The position numbers and the translations under genes are program-made. From Rhodobacteraceae bacterium UBA6197 (GTDB lineage: Bacteria > Pseudomonadota > Alphaproteobacteria > Rhodobacterales > Rhodobacteraceae), in NCBI GenBank assembly GCA_002422085.1, contig DISZ01000001.1, positions 62,001-126,000 on the forward strand: a DNA stretch of 64,000 nt, read 5' to 3'. Positions 37,069 to 45,550 of the stretch are shown in pieces. Numbering within the stretch: the stretch's first letter is position 1; each line of letters begins with the position of its first letter. The notes under the pieces were generated by a model, which worked only from the letters and a program-made list of their open reading frames with translations, did not search any database and had not been told where the DNA came from.

Positions 37069-38760
37069 TCAGGGCGCATCGCCGCGGGAAATCCAGATCG
37101 GCGGCGACGCGGGCGCGCGGCCGCTGCGCGCGGACTCGGCACATTGGGCGAGCGCGCCGAAACGAACGGCACGGTTGCTCAATCCGGGCGCGTAATGCGC
37201 GTATTTGCCGGAATTGGTCATCAGGACCTTGGCCGAGGGCGGGAACACCGGTTCCGAAATCGAGCACCAGCACAGATCTGGAATGATCTTGACGCCGGCG
37301 GCCTCGAGCCGCGCCTTCACACCGTTGGCGGCAATGGTGGCCAGCGTGCCGCGCCCGAGGGTGATGATGGCCGTCACCTCCGGATGGGTGTGCGTGCCTT
37401 CCATCAGTGCGGCAAAGGCGGCGCATTCAGGTGCCGAGAAGTGGGGGCTTCCCAAGGCGACGAGGTCAACCTTGTCTGCGCCCTGATTGAACTCGGCCCA
37501 AAGCCGGGCGAAATCCGTGGCGCCAAGCGTGACGTGATCCGAACCCGGTGCCGGCGCAAGGTCGGCCTCGGGGGTGATGCCTGCGATGTGCAGCATCGGT
37601 GCGGCGGATGTGGTCCCGTAGGCCGCGCAGAGTGCCTTGAGGTCATCCTCGGACGGATGGGTCTTTTCAAGCCCGCGGATCAGCGGAATACATTCCGGCG
37701 CGGCTTGGCCGACAAGCCACCCCAGCATGGGCCAGAAGGCATCATCCGCGTCTTTGGGCATGGTCACGTCGATGATCCGGCGCGGCACGCGGTTTTCGGC
37801 AAGATAGACGCCCGCGCACGCCGCACGACCGGTCAGCGCGATGCACAGGTCCATGAAGTCGGCATGCTTGACGGTGCGCGCGCCAAGCACGCTGTTGGCA
37901 TAGACCACCGCGTTGCTTTCCGCCCACGCGATGTCTTCGCCCACCGTCGGGCAGTCCTCCAGCAGATAGGGCGCACAGGTAAAGCTGGGCCTTGCCCCCA
38001 TCTCGACATAGGCATCCGCCAGACCGGCCGCCGGAACGCCGAAGTCCTCGGCGACACCCTGAGCGCGCCAGTTGGCATGATCCACCGAAATTGCGTTCAT
38101 CGTCGTCGGCACCCGCACGCGCCCGCCCTTGTCAGCCATCGCACGGGCGAAGGTCAGAAAGGCCGGGCTGGCGTAGATACACCCGTCGATATGGACCCGG
38201 CTCACGTCGATAAGGCGGCTGGCGCCTTGCGCGATCGCCATGGTGGTGATGATTTCCATCGCAAGCCGGGCCGCGTCGCCGTGTTCCCCCGCAAGCATGG
38301 CGCGGTCGGCGTCGCTGAGGGCCAGCGGCCGGGCCTTGACCGGCACCAGCGGCCATTCGAGGTCGCCCGCCTTCAGCGACGTTTCGGTGATCGTTGCCGA
38401 TTTTTCCCGCGCCAGCGCGTCATATTCTACCGCCGACAGGCGCAGCACGGCGATTTCACGATCGAAAAGCCGCCCCGCGACCAAGGCGCCAAGGGTAAGG
38501 ATGTCTTCGTTTTCCTTGAAGATCAGCGCCCTCGGCGCGGTGCCGGCAAGGGCCAGACCCAAAAGCACACCGCTACCGGTGCAAGAGCCGCGGCTGGTCG
38601 GCATCAAGACGATGTGGCCCGACAGCGAACGGCCATGCTGCGGATGGTGCGCATCAATGATCTCGCCCGTCGCGGGATTGACGCCACCCCAGACGCTCAG
38701 GCCTTCGTCGCACACGAGCAGCGGCCCCTGAGCGCGCGCGGCTATGATGGTGGTCGCCAT
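37069..38760 (-). CDS. cis-3-hydroxy-L-proline dehydratase, fused aconitase X
   Basis: Aconitase X proteins of type I fuse the small swivel subunit to the large subunit. Here the small part is about residues 1-135, with the catalytic loop PTSRGSCTGSGV. The large part begins ALSDADRAMLAGEHGDAARLAM and continues to residue 563. Fused members dehydrate cis-3-hydroxy-L-proline to 1-pyrroline-2-carboxylate with a Fe-S cluster held by cysteines such as those in CAPYLLEDCPTVG and DLCWCS. The ATG at 38760 has AGGAGACG at good spacing. It is the first gene of the leftward operon (aconitase X, deaminase, epimerase, dehydrogenase). Confidence 0.88.
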   Translation of the reverse strand: MATTIIAARAQGPLLVCDEGLSVWGGVNPATGEIIDAHHPQHGRSLSGHIVLMPTSRGSCTGSGVLLGLALAGTAPRALIFKENEDILTLGALVAGRLFDREIAVLRLSAVEYDALAREKSATITETSLKAGDLEWPLVPVKARPLALSDADRAMLAGEHGDAARLAMEIITTMAIAQGASRLIDVSRVHIDGCIYASPAFLTFARAMADKGGRVRVPTTMNAISVDHANWRAQGVAEDFGVPAAGLADAYVEMGARPSFTCAPYLLEDCPTVGEDIAWAESNAVVYANSVLGARTVKHADFMDLCIALTGRAACAGVYLAENRVPRRIIDVTMPKDADDAFWPMLGWLVGQAAPECIPLIRGLEKTHPSEDDLKALCAAYGTTSAAPMLHIAGITPEADLAPAPGSDHVTLGATDFARLWAEFNQGADKVDLVALGSPHFSAPECAAFAALMEGTHTHPEVTAIITLGRGTLATIAANGVKARLEAAGVKIIPDLCWCSISEPVFPPSAKVLMTNSGKYAHYAPGLSNRAVRFGALAQCAESARSGRAPASPPIWISRGDAP

Positions 38761-38924
38761 ATCTCGTCTCCTGTCGGTCAAGTATCCGGCATTTCGGACA
38801 TTTCACCCCGATCAGAGTTAGAAAGGGCCGACTTTTGGATATCCTTGGTATTTCATTGCTTGCTAATATTGCACTGTCTACAAAAATATGCTTAAACGAT
38901 CACAACTGGTAAGAAAAGAAAAAT
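38761..38924. promoter_or_regulatory. divergent promoter region, aconitase X | XRE-cupin regulator
   Basis: A 164-nt AT-rich region in otherwise GC-rich DNA. It contains the palindrome GGATATCC (38837-38844) and the A-rich element AAGAAAAATA at the regulator start. The same 10-mer occurs at 43790-43799 in the other divergent region of the island. This is the expected place for an operator of the XRE-cupin protein. Confidence 0.5.
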
Positions 38925-39575
38925 ATGTCGCAAATAGAAAAATCTTCCCACGACGCCGTCGATGCCGAAGCGGCGACCGACGGCTGGGAAGCCGAGCGCC
39001 TGCAACTGCGCACCGACCTTGGCAGCCGGATGAAGGCCGTGCGTCAGGCCTGCGGCTTTACGCTTGAAAGCGCGGCGCATCGGACCGGGCTTGCGCTTTC
39101 GACCATCCACAAGATCGAAAACGGCCGCGTCTCGCCAAGCTACGAGAACCTCGTGCGGATCGCACGCGCCTACGACATCGGCATGGAGCGGCTGTTTTCG
39201 TCGGATCACGAAGCGCATCAGACCACGCGGATGACCGTGACCAAGGCCGGGCAAGGGCGCAAGGTGCGTTCGAAGAATTTCGAATACGAGGTGCTTTGCA
39301 ACGCCCTTGCGGAAAAGAAGATCATCCCGCTGGTCACGCTTGTCGAGAAACGCGCGCCGCTGAGCCATGACGATCTTGAATCCCATGACGGGGAAGAAAC
39401 GCTTTACGTGCTGAGCGGGCGGGTCGAACTGGTCGTCGAGCACTACCAGCCGGTCGTGCTGGAACCCGGCGATTGCGCCTATTTCGACAGCACGATCAAG
39501 CACGGCCTGCGCGCGCTGGATGATACCGAGACCAAGGTGTTCTGGGCCTGCACCTATATCGACGTGGACAAGTAG
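38925..39575 (+). CDS. XRE-cupin transcriptional regulator of the hydroxyproline island
   Basis: A 216-residue two-domain regulator. The XRE helix-turn-helix covers about residues 30-88 (MKAVRQACGFTLESAAHRTG, recognition helix STIHKIENGRVSPSYENL). The C-terminal cupin (about 140-213) includes HDGEETLYVLSGRVEL and ends YFDSTIKHGLRALDD. Cupins in this class usually bind the pathway substrate or a metal. It is divergent from the aconitase X operon and leads the reductase gene, so it is the likely specific regulator. The A-rich leader lacks a strong Shine-Dalgarno sequence. Confidence 0.88.
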   Translation: MSQIEKSSHDAVDAEAATDGWEAERLQLRTDLGSRMKAVRQACGFTLESAAHRTGLALSTIHKIENGRVSPSYENLVRIARAYDIGMERLFSSDHEAHQTTRMTVTKAGQGRKVRSKNFEYEVLCNALAEKKIIPLVTLVEKRAPLSHDDLESHDGEETLYVLSGRVELVVEHYQPVVLEPGDCAYFDSTIKHGLRALDDTETKVFWACTYIDVDK

Positions 39576-39632
39576 GGCACACCAGATTTCGTGCTTTTCC
39601 ACCGAATGCTGCCGCAAGGGAGACTGCCAAGC

Positions 39633-40670
39633 ATGGCCATGCCAAATGTCATTTCCGTCGATGCGCTGCTTGCGCGTGTCCAGAAGATCTTTGAAAACAG
39701 CGGCGTGCGCCCCGAAAGCGCCAAGACCGTGGCGCGGGTGATCGTTGCCGGTGAACGCGACAACTGCAAATCACACGGGCTCTATCGGATCGAGGGATGT
39801 TTGCGCGTCATCGCCGCCGGCAAGGTCGCGCCGGACGCGGTGCCCGAGATCCATGACGCGGGCAAGTCGGTGATCGAGGTTGACGCCAAGGGCGGATTCT
39901 CGAACCCCGCGTTCGACGCCGCCAAGCCCCTGCTGGTGGCGCGCGCCCGCGAAACCGGGCTGGCGGCACTGGTGATCCGCGATTGCCTGCATTTCTCGGC
40001 GCTTTGGCATGATGTCGAGGCGCTGGCCGAACAGGGGCTCGCGTCGCTTTCGATGTGCCCGAGCTATTCCTTCGTCGCGCCGGCGGGTGGCAAGGTGCCG
40101 CTGCTTGGCACCAACCCGATCGCCTTTGGTTGGCCGCGACTGGGCGAGACCCCCTATGTGTTCGATTTCGCGACCAGCATGGCGGCGCGCGGCGAGATCG
40201 AGCTTTGCCGTCGTGCGGGCAAGCCGATCCCGGAAGGCTGGGCGGTCGACCGCAATGGCAACCCGACGACCGACCCGGAAGCGGCGCTTGACGGCGCGAT
40301 GTTGACCTTTGGCGCCCACAAGGGCTCGGCGATCTCGACCATGATCGAACTGTTGGCCGGCGCCATGCTGGGCGAATTCATGAGCAAGGAAGCCCTTGAC
40401 TTCATGGGCGGAACAGACCTGTTGCCGCGCCACGGGGCATTGGTGCTGGCGCTGGATCCGCAGGTCTTCGCGGCGCGCAGCGGTCGCGATCCGATCGTCG
40501 AGGGCGAAAGGCTGCTGGACGCGATCAATGCCCAAGGTGCGCGCCTGCCCTCGCAGCGCCGGTTCGAGGCGCGCCGGAAGGCCCTGCGCGAGGGAATTGT
40601 CCTGAGCGCGGCAGAGATGGACCAACTTGACCGGTTCGAGAAACTCGGCCTCGCGGCGATTAGCGGTTAG
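39633..40670 (+). CDS. 1-pyrroline-2-carboxylate / 1-piperideine-2-carboxylate reductase, Ldh family
   Basis: A 345-residue member of the malate/L-lactate dehydrogenase (Ldh) type 2 superfamily, NAD(P)H-dependent, that reduces cyclic imines. Family features are the RDCLHFSALW block near residue 118, the LLGTNPIAFGWP nucleotide loop near 161, and TFGAHKGSAISTMIELLAG near 230. It would convert the 1-pyrroline-2-carboxylate made by the 3-hydroxyproline dehydratases to L-proline. The start at 39633 follows AAGGGAGA. It follows the regulator by 57 nt. Confidence 0.88.
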   Translation: MAMPNVISVDALLARVQKIFENSGVRPESAKTVARVIVAGERDNCKSHGLYRIEGCLRVIAAGKVAPDAVPEIHDAGKSVIEVDAKGGFSNPAFDAAKPLLVARARETGLAALVIRDCLHFSALWHDVEALAEQGLASLSMCPSYSFVAPAGGKVPLLGTNPIAFGWPRLGETPYVFDFATSMAARGEIELCRRAGKPIPEGWAVDRNGNPTTDPEAALDGAMLTFGAHKGSAISTMIELLAGAMLGEFMSKEALDFMGGTDLLPRHGALVLALDPQVFAARSGRDPIVEGERLLDAINAQGARLPSQRRFEARRKALREGIVLSAAEMDQLDRFEKLGLAAISG

Positions 40671-40700
40671 GCTGGTCTCTGGCAGGCTGGTCTCTGGCAA
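40671..40700. repeat. direct repeat 2 x 15 nt at the reductase stop
   Basis: GCTGGTCTCTGGCAG and GCTGGTCTCTGGCAA stand back to back, starting at the base after the stop codon. The unit matches the minisatellite at 33552-33640. Confidence 0.85.
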
Positions 40701-40784
40701 GAATGAAGGTGCGGCTCGAAACCCGCGCCTTTTCTGGTTTGCGCCGCGCGGCGGTCAAGGCGCCCCCCTGCCTCGGGCCGGCAG

Positions 40785-41507
40785 TCAGCGCACGCTGGCA
40801 AGAAACTTTCTGGTTTCCGGGTGCTGCGGGTCGCCAAAGATCTGCTCTGGCGCGCCGATCTCGGCCATGACGCCCTGATGAAAATAGGCGACCCGCTTGG
40901 ACACGTCGCGGGCAAACGCCATTTCATGCGTCACGCAGATCATCGTCATGCCTTCCTCGGCAAGCATCTTCAGCGTTTCAAGCACTTCGCCCACAAGCTG
41001 CGGGTCCAGCGCCGAGGTCACCTCGTCAAACAGCATGTAGTCCGGCGCCATGGCAAGCGCGCGGGCAATCGCCATCCGCTGCTGCTGGCCGCCCGACAGC
41101 CGCGACGGATAGGCCAGGAGTTTGTCGCCAAGCCCGACATGCATGAGCTGCCGTTCGGCGATCGCCTCGGCCTCGGCCTTGGCCATGCCAAGCACCTTGC
41201 GCGGCGCAAGGGTCACGTTTTCCAGCACGGTCAGATGCGGAAAGGCGTTCCACTGCTGAAACACGATGCCGATCTTTCGGCGCAATTTGTTGAGGTTGGT
41301 CGATTTGGCATGAACCTCGGTGCCGTCGACCAGGATCTTGCCGGAATTGATCGGCTCGAGCCCGTTGATACAGGTCAGCAGCGTCGATTTTCCCGACCCG
41401 GAGCCGCCGATCACGGTAACCACTTCGCCTTTCTGGACGACCAGGTCGATACCTTTGAGCACCTCGAGCTGGCCAAAGGATTTGTGGACGTTCTGGATTT
41501 CAATCAT
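40785..41507 (-). CDS. polar amino-acid ABC transporter, ATP-binding protein
   Basis: A 240-residue ATPase of the HisP/GlnQ family that drives amino-acid import. Walker A is GGSGSGKS, the Q-loop is VFQQWNAFPHLTV, the signature is LSGGQQQRMAIARAL, and Walker B is YMLFDEVTSALDP followed by the switch His in CVTHEM. The gene start overlaps the upstream permease gene by 8 nt. With its two permeases and binding protein it forms a complete importer, presumably for hydroxyprolines or proline given the island around it. Confidence 0.93.
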   Translation of the reverse strand: MIEIQNVHKSFGQLEVLKGIDLVVQKGEVVTVIGGSGSGKSTLLTCINGLEPINSGKILVDGTEVHAKSTNLNKLRRKIGIVFQQWNAFPHLTVLENVTLAPRKVLGMAKAEAEAIAERQLMHVGLGDKLLAYPSRLSGGQQQRMAIARALAMAPDYMLFDEVTSALDPQLVGEVLETLKMLAEEGMTMICVTHEMAFARDVSKRVAYFHQGVMAEIGAPEQIFGDPQHPETRKFLASVR

Positions 41508-42153
41508 TGGACGACCTTTTTTCGAGATAACCGCCGAAACGGGCAAGCGGGAAGCTGATGATAAAGTAGAAAGCGCCACAGATTAGCAGCAGGAACAGCG
41601 GCTCTTGCAGGCGCGTAATGAGGATCTGGGTCGATTTCAGCAGTTCGGTCACCTGCACGACATAGACAAGCGCCGAGTCCTTCATGACCCCAAGCGCAAG
41701 CCCGATCCACGACGGCAGCGCAACACGCGTGGCCAGAGGCAGGACAATGTAGCGCATGTCCTGAGCCCAGCTCATGCCCAGCGACCGCGCCGCGCGGCGG
41801 GTAATTCCCGGCACTGCGTCAATCCCGCCCCGCACAAGTTCGGCGCAATAGGCTGACGTGTAGAGCGAGAGCACCATGCAGGCGACGAAGAAGCCCGACA
41901 ACTGAAGCTTCAACACCATGCCGATGAAGGAATTGGCCAGCACCAGCTGGATCAACAGCGGCACCGAGCGGAAGATATCGAGAAACAAGGTCAGCGGCGC
42001 CGACAGGATCGGCCCCAGTTGCACGCGCAGCACACCAAACAGGATGCCAAGGACCGTTCCGATCACCACGGAAATCGCGGTCACGACGATCGTGATGCCT
42101 GCGCCCTTGGCAAGGAAGATCAGATCGGCGGCCGAGAGGGCTGTCTCAAACAT
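41500..42153 (-). CDS. polar amino-acid ABC transporter, permease
   Basis: A 217-residue HisM/GlnP-type inner-membrane permease with five hydrophobic helices. The EAA loop that contacts the ATPase is RRAARSLGMSWAQDMRYIVLP. The DIFRSVPLLIQLVL segment is typical of the family. It pairs with the second permease 13 nt upstream to form a heterodimer. Confidence 0.92.
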   Translation of the reverse strand: MFETALSAADLIFLAKGAGITIVVTAISVVIGTVLGILFGVLRVQLGPILSAPLTLFLDIFRSVPLLIQLVLANSFIGMVLKLQLSGFFVACMVLSLYTSAYCAELVRGGIDAVPGITRRAARSLGMSWAQDMRYIVLPLATRVALPSWIGLALGVMKDSALVYVVQVTELLKSTQILITRLQEPLFLLLICGAFYFIISFPLARFGGYLEKRSSND

Positions 42154-42166
42154 GGTCGGTCCTCCC

Positions 42167-42832
42167 TCAATACCGGAACAGGCGCGACGCGATGATGCGT
42201 GCGCTCAGCGTGATGAATTTGGTGATGACGTAGAAGATCACTCCGGCGATGGCGAAAAGCTCGAACGTGCGGAAGGTCAGCGCGTTCAGGTCTTGCGTGA
42301 CCCCGTAGAGGTCGGAATTCATCCCCACGGTCACACCAAGCGACGTCATCAGGATGGCCCAGACCATCTGGTTCGTCATCGGCAGGAACGAGATGCGCAG
42401 CATCTGCGGCAGGATAATGTAGCCGAACGCCTGGATCTGCGACATTCCCAGCGAACGACCAGCCCGCGCCTGCGTATCCGGAATGGCCTTGAGCGCCCCG
42501 CGAAAGTTCTCGGCCAGATAGCCTGCGTTGTTGAACGTGATCCCGATGAGAAGGGACACGAACGGGCTGAAATGGATGCCAAAACTCGCCACCCCGAAAT
42601 GCGCCATGTAGATCTGGAACAGGGCGGGGGTATTTCGCGCGATCTCGATCCAGCCGGTCGCGACGGCCTTGAGAGGGCGCGAGCCGGAAAGGCGCAGGAT
42701 TGTCAGGATGATGGCGAGCGTGATGCCGATCAGCATCGACAGCACCGCGACCTCCATCGTCACCAAGGCACCGTCCAGCATTTTCGGCAGCCGGACCAGA
42801 ACCTGGTTCCATTGGAATGTGTAGTCGAACAT
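42167..42832 (-). CDS. polar amino-acid ABC transporter, permease
   Basis: A 221-residue HisQ-type permease with five helices. The EAA motif is ARAGRSLGMSQIQAFGYIILP, and the IEIARNTPALFQIYM segment is a hallmark of the family. It lies 76 nt downstream of the binding-protein gene. Confidence 0.92.
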   Translation of the reverse strand: MFDYTFQWNQVLVRLPKMLDGALVTMEVAVLSMLIGITLAIILTILRLSGSRPLKAVATGWIEIARNTPALFQIYMAHFGVASFGIHFSPFVSLLIGITFNNAGYLAENFRGALKAIPDTQARAGRSLGMSQIQAFGYIILPQMLRISFLPMTNQMVWAILMTSLGVTVGMNSDLYGVTQDLNALTFRTFELFAIAGVIFYVITKFITLSARIIASRLFRY

Positions 42833-42908
42833 GGCCGTTTCGCCCCGGTGAACATCGAAGGGAATGGCGGCGCGGGTCTGCCGCGCCGCCGTTGGTGCCG
42901 GGCCCGGA

Positions 42909-43715
42909 TCAGCGATAGGCGTTGGGAACCGTCAATGTCGGAAGATCGCCGCCGACCCATTTCTCGTAGAGTTCCGCGTAGCGGCCGGTGCGGATCTGCT
43001 GGTTCACGAACAGGTTGAGATAGTTGAGCAGGCCATAGTCCGCGCGGTTCGCGAAAAGCGCAACGTAGTCGGTGTCGAACGGCGCCTTGCCAACCACCGA
43101 GATGCCTGGAAAATTGCCGGTTTTCACGTTCGCCATGGCGACGGTCGAGGTCGAGACGGTTGCCTCGAGCTGGCCCTGGCTCAGCGCAAGGAACACGTCC
43201 GCCTGGGTCTGGTAGGGGCGGAATTCGCCCTCGCCCCATTCATTGACCTGTTTTTCAAGGGCAATGGCCTCGAAGGTCCCGGCAACGGCGCCGACGGTGT
43301 GGCCCTTCATGCTGTCAAAGGACGTGATCCCCGACTTTTCGTTGGCGGTCACGGCCATCTCGAAGGCGAAATAAGGGATCGAGAAACCGACGGTCTTGGC
43401 ACGCTCGAGCGTGTCCGAGGTCGAGGCGACGCCCACATCGACGCGGCCCGACATCAGCGCCGGGATGCGTTCGGGGAAGGGCGTCTCGACGATTTCGGCG
43501 GTCACGCCAAGCGCCTTGGCGAGGTCGTTGCAGTAATCGACATCGAAACCGATCGGCACATTGTTCTCATCGCGCATGCCCATCGGCGGAAAGTCGAGAA
43601 CAACCGCGCAGCGCAATGTGCCCGAGGCGATGATGTCGTCGAGCTTGTCGGCATGTGCGACGCCCGCGATTCCGGTAGCCGCGACGAAGGCGGCGGTCAG
43701 GGTAAGCATTTTCAT
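42909..43715 (-). CDS. amino-acid ABC transporter, periplasmic binding protein
   Basis: A 268-residue SBP_bac_3 family protein with a Sec signal peptide (MKMLTLTAAFVAATGIAGVAHA). Conserved blocks are LRCAVVLDFPPMGMRDE, GFDVDYCNDLAKALGV, and the domain-crossing GRVDVGVASTSDTLERAK. The ligand is inferred from context to be proline or a hydroxyproline. It is the first gene of the leftward transport operon. Confidence 0.92.
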   Translation of the reverse strand: MKMLTLTAAFVAATGIAGVAHADKLDDIIASGTLRCAVVLDFPPMGMRDENNVPIGFDVDYCNDLAKALGVTAEIVETPFPERIPALMSGRVDVGVASTSDTLERAKTVGFSIPYFAFEMAVTANEKSGITSFDSMKGHTVGAVAGTFEAIALEKQVNEWGEGEFRPYQTQADVFLALSQGQLEATVSTSTVAMANVKTGNFPGISVVGKAPFDTDYVALFANRADYGLLNYLNLFVNQQIRTGRYAELYEKWVGGDLPTLTVPNAYR

Positions 43716-43966
43716 TTTTATGGACCTCTCTGTTGATTCCCGACCCGACCATGTGCGGATTTCTTTTTTTTTGCAACAAATTTTCCTATAAGAAAAATAC
43801 TAGCGGAAAAAGAAAAGTTCCGTTAGGACAGTTCCGGAACGCAAATGGCTGATTTCCGGCGCTTGAACCAAGCCCCCAAAGCGCGGTTCGCGCCCAGCCG
43901 GTGGCATCGTCGCAACCGCCCTGTGCTGAACCTGCAGCCTGTCGGCATCACAAGGAAGGGTCCCAC
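43716..43966. promoter_or_regulatory. divergent promoter region, transporter | aldehyde dehydrogenase
   Basis: An AT-rich 251-nt region containing a T9 run and the element AAGAAAAATA (43790-43799, shared with 38916-38925). It also holds an inverted repeat CTAGCGGAA / TTCCGTTAG (43800-43826, one mismatch, 9-nt spacer) and the palindrome GTTCCGGAAC (43831-43840). These are candidate operators for the island regulator. Confidence 0.5.
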
Positions 43967-45481
43967 ATGACATTTACCCCCCACGGCAAGCACCTGATCA
44001 ACGGCGAGTGGATCGGAACCGAACAGACGTTCCTGTCCGAGCCGGCCCATGGCACGCCGCATGCATTTTCGGTCGGCACGCCGGAACTGGTGGACCGGGC
44101 GGCAAAGGCTGCCGAGGCGGCGTTCTGGAGCTATGGTTATGCGACCCGCAAGGAACGGGCCGCGTTCTTGCATGCCATCGCCGACGAAATCGAGGCACGG
44201 GCCGAAGCGATTACCCGGATCGGCACCGAGGAAACCGGCCTGCCCGAGGCGCGGCTTCAGGGCGAGCGCGGGCGGACGACGGGCCAGCTGCGGCTATTTG
44301 CCGAACACATTCTTGCCGGCGACTTTCTGGATCGACGCCACGATGCGGCGCTGCCCGACCGCCAGCCATTGCCACGCCCCGACCTGCGCATGATGCAGCG
44401 GCCGATCGGCCCGGTGGCCGTTTTTGGCGCCTCGAACTTTCCGCTCGCATTTTCGACCGCGGGCGGGGATACGGCCGCGGCATTGGCCGCCGGTTGTCCG
44501 GTCGTCGTCAAGAGCCATGGCGCGCATCCCGGCACCGGCGAGATCGTCGCAGAGGCGGTCCACGCCGCAATCCGGAAATGCGGCATGCCGAACGGGGTGT
44601 TTTCCTTCGTGCAAGGCGGCAAGCGCGATGTCGGGCAGGCCTTGGTCCAGCACCCGCTGATCAAGGCGGTGGGCTTTACCGGGTCCCTTGGCGGTGGTCG
44701 CGCGCTCTTTGATCTTTGCGCCCAGCGGCCCGAACCGATCCCGTTTTTCGGCGAGCTTGGATCGGTGAACCCGATGTTCATGTTGCCCGATGCCCTTGCC
44801 AACCGCGGCGCCGAGCTTGGCCGCGGCTGGGCGGGATCGCTGAACATGGGGGCGGGTCAGTTCTGCACCAACCCCGGCATCGTCGTGGTGATTGACGGCG
44901 CAGACGCCGACGGTTTCATCGAAGCCGCCCGTGCGGCGCTTGCCGAATGTGGCGCGCAGGTGATGCTGACCGACGGGATCGCCAAGGCCTATGTCTCGGG
45001 CATGACCAGACTGGGGGCGCAAACCGGGGTTCAGGAACTGCTGACCTCGATGTGTGACCGGCGCGAGGCAAAGCCTTTCCTGTTCAAGGTTTCGGCCCAC
45101 GACTGGCTGGGCAATCACGCCTTGTCCGAAGAGGTCTTCGGCCCGCTTGGGCTGGTTGTCGTGGCGAAGGACGTGGCAGAGATGGAGCAGATCGCCCGCA
45201 GTTTCGAGGGCCAGCTGACGGCGACAATGCACATGGACGCGGGCGACACGGCGCTTGCCCGCCGCCTGCTGCCAGTGCTGGAACGCAAGGCGGGCCGCGT
45301 TCTGGCGAACGGCTTTCCGACCGGGGTCGAAGTCTGCGACAGCATGGTCCACGGCGGCCCCTACCCCGCCTCGACCAACTTTGGGGCAACCTCTGTCGGC
45401 ACCCTCTCGATCCGGCGTTTCCTGCGGCCTGTCTGCTACCAGAACATCCCCGAGGGCGTTCTGCCCGCCGATCTGGTCTGA
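43967..45481 (+). CDS. 2-oxoglutarate semialdehyde (2,5-dioxovalerate) dehydrogenase
   Basis: A 504-residue NAD(P)+ aldehyde dehydrogenase of the ketoglutarate-semialdehyde dehydrogenase clade. The catalytic Cys is in AGQFCTNPG near residue 296, the general-base Glu in FFGELGSVNP near 262, and the oxyanion Asn in FGASNFPLAF near 157. It oxidises the semialdehyde produced by the deaminase to 2-oxoglutarate, the last step of 4-hydroxyproline degradation. AAGGAAGG sits before the ATG at 43967. It is divergent from the transporter operon. Confidence 0.93.
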   Translation: MTFTPHGKHLINGEWIGTEQTFLSEPAHGTPHAFSVGTPELVDRAAKAAEAAFWSYGYATRKERAAFLHAIADEIEARAEAITRIGTEETGLPEARLQGERGRTTGQLRLFAEHILAGDFLDRRHDAALPDRQPLPRPDLRMMQRPIGPVAVFGASNFPLAFSTAGGDTAAALAAGCPVVVKSHGAHPGTGEIVAEAVHAAIRKCGMPNGVFSFVQGGKRDVGQALVQHPLIKAVGFTGSLGGGRALFDLCAQRPEPIPFFGELGSVNPMFMLPDALANRGAELGRGWAGSLNMGAGQFCTNPGIVVVIDGADADGFIEAARAALAECGAQVMLTDGIAKAYVSGMTRLGAQTGVQELLTSMCDRREAKPFLFKVSAHDWLGNHALSEEVFGPLGLVVVAKDVAEMEQIARSFEGQLTATMHMDAGDTALARRLLPVLERKAGRVLANGFPTGVEVCDSMVHGGPYPASTNFGATSVGTLSIRRFLRPVCYQNIPEGVLPADLV

Positions 45482-45486
45482 GCTTT

Positions 45487-45522
45487 GAAAGCGGTCATCG
45501 GCGCCCTTTGATGACCGCTTTC
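45487..45522 (+). terminator. terminator hairpin of the aldehyde dehydrogenase gene
   Basis: A perfect 13-bp stem GAAAGCGGTCATC / GATGACCGCTTTC with a 10-nt loop, 5 nt after the stop. The terminal T tract is weak, so it may act bidirectionally with the convergent amidase gene. Confidence 0.65.
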
Positions 45523-45550
45523 GCACCGATTGCCGCGCCTTTGGCGGCGC

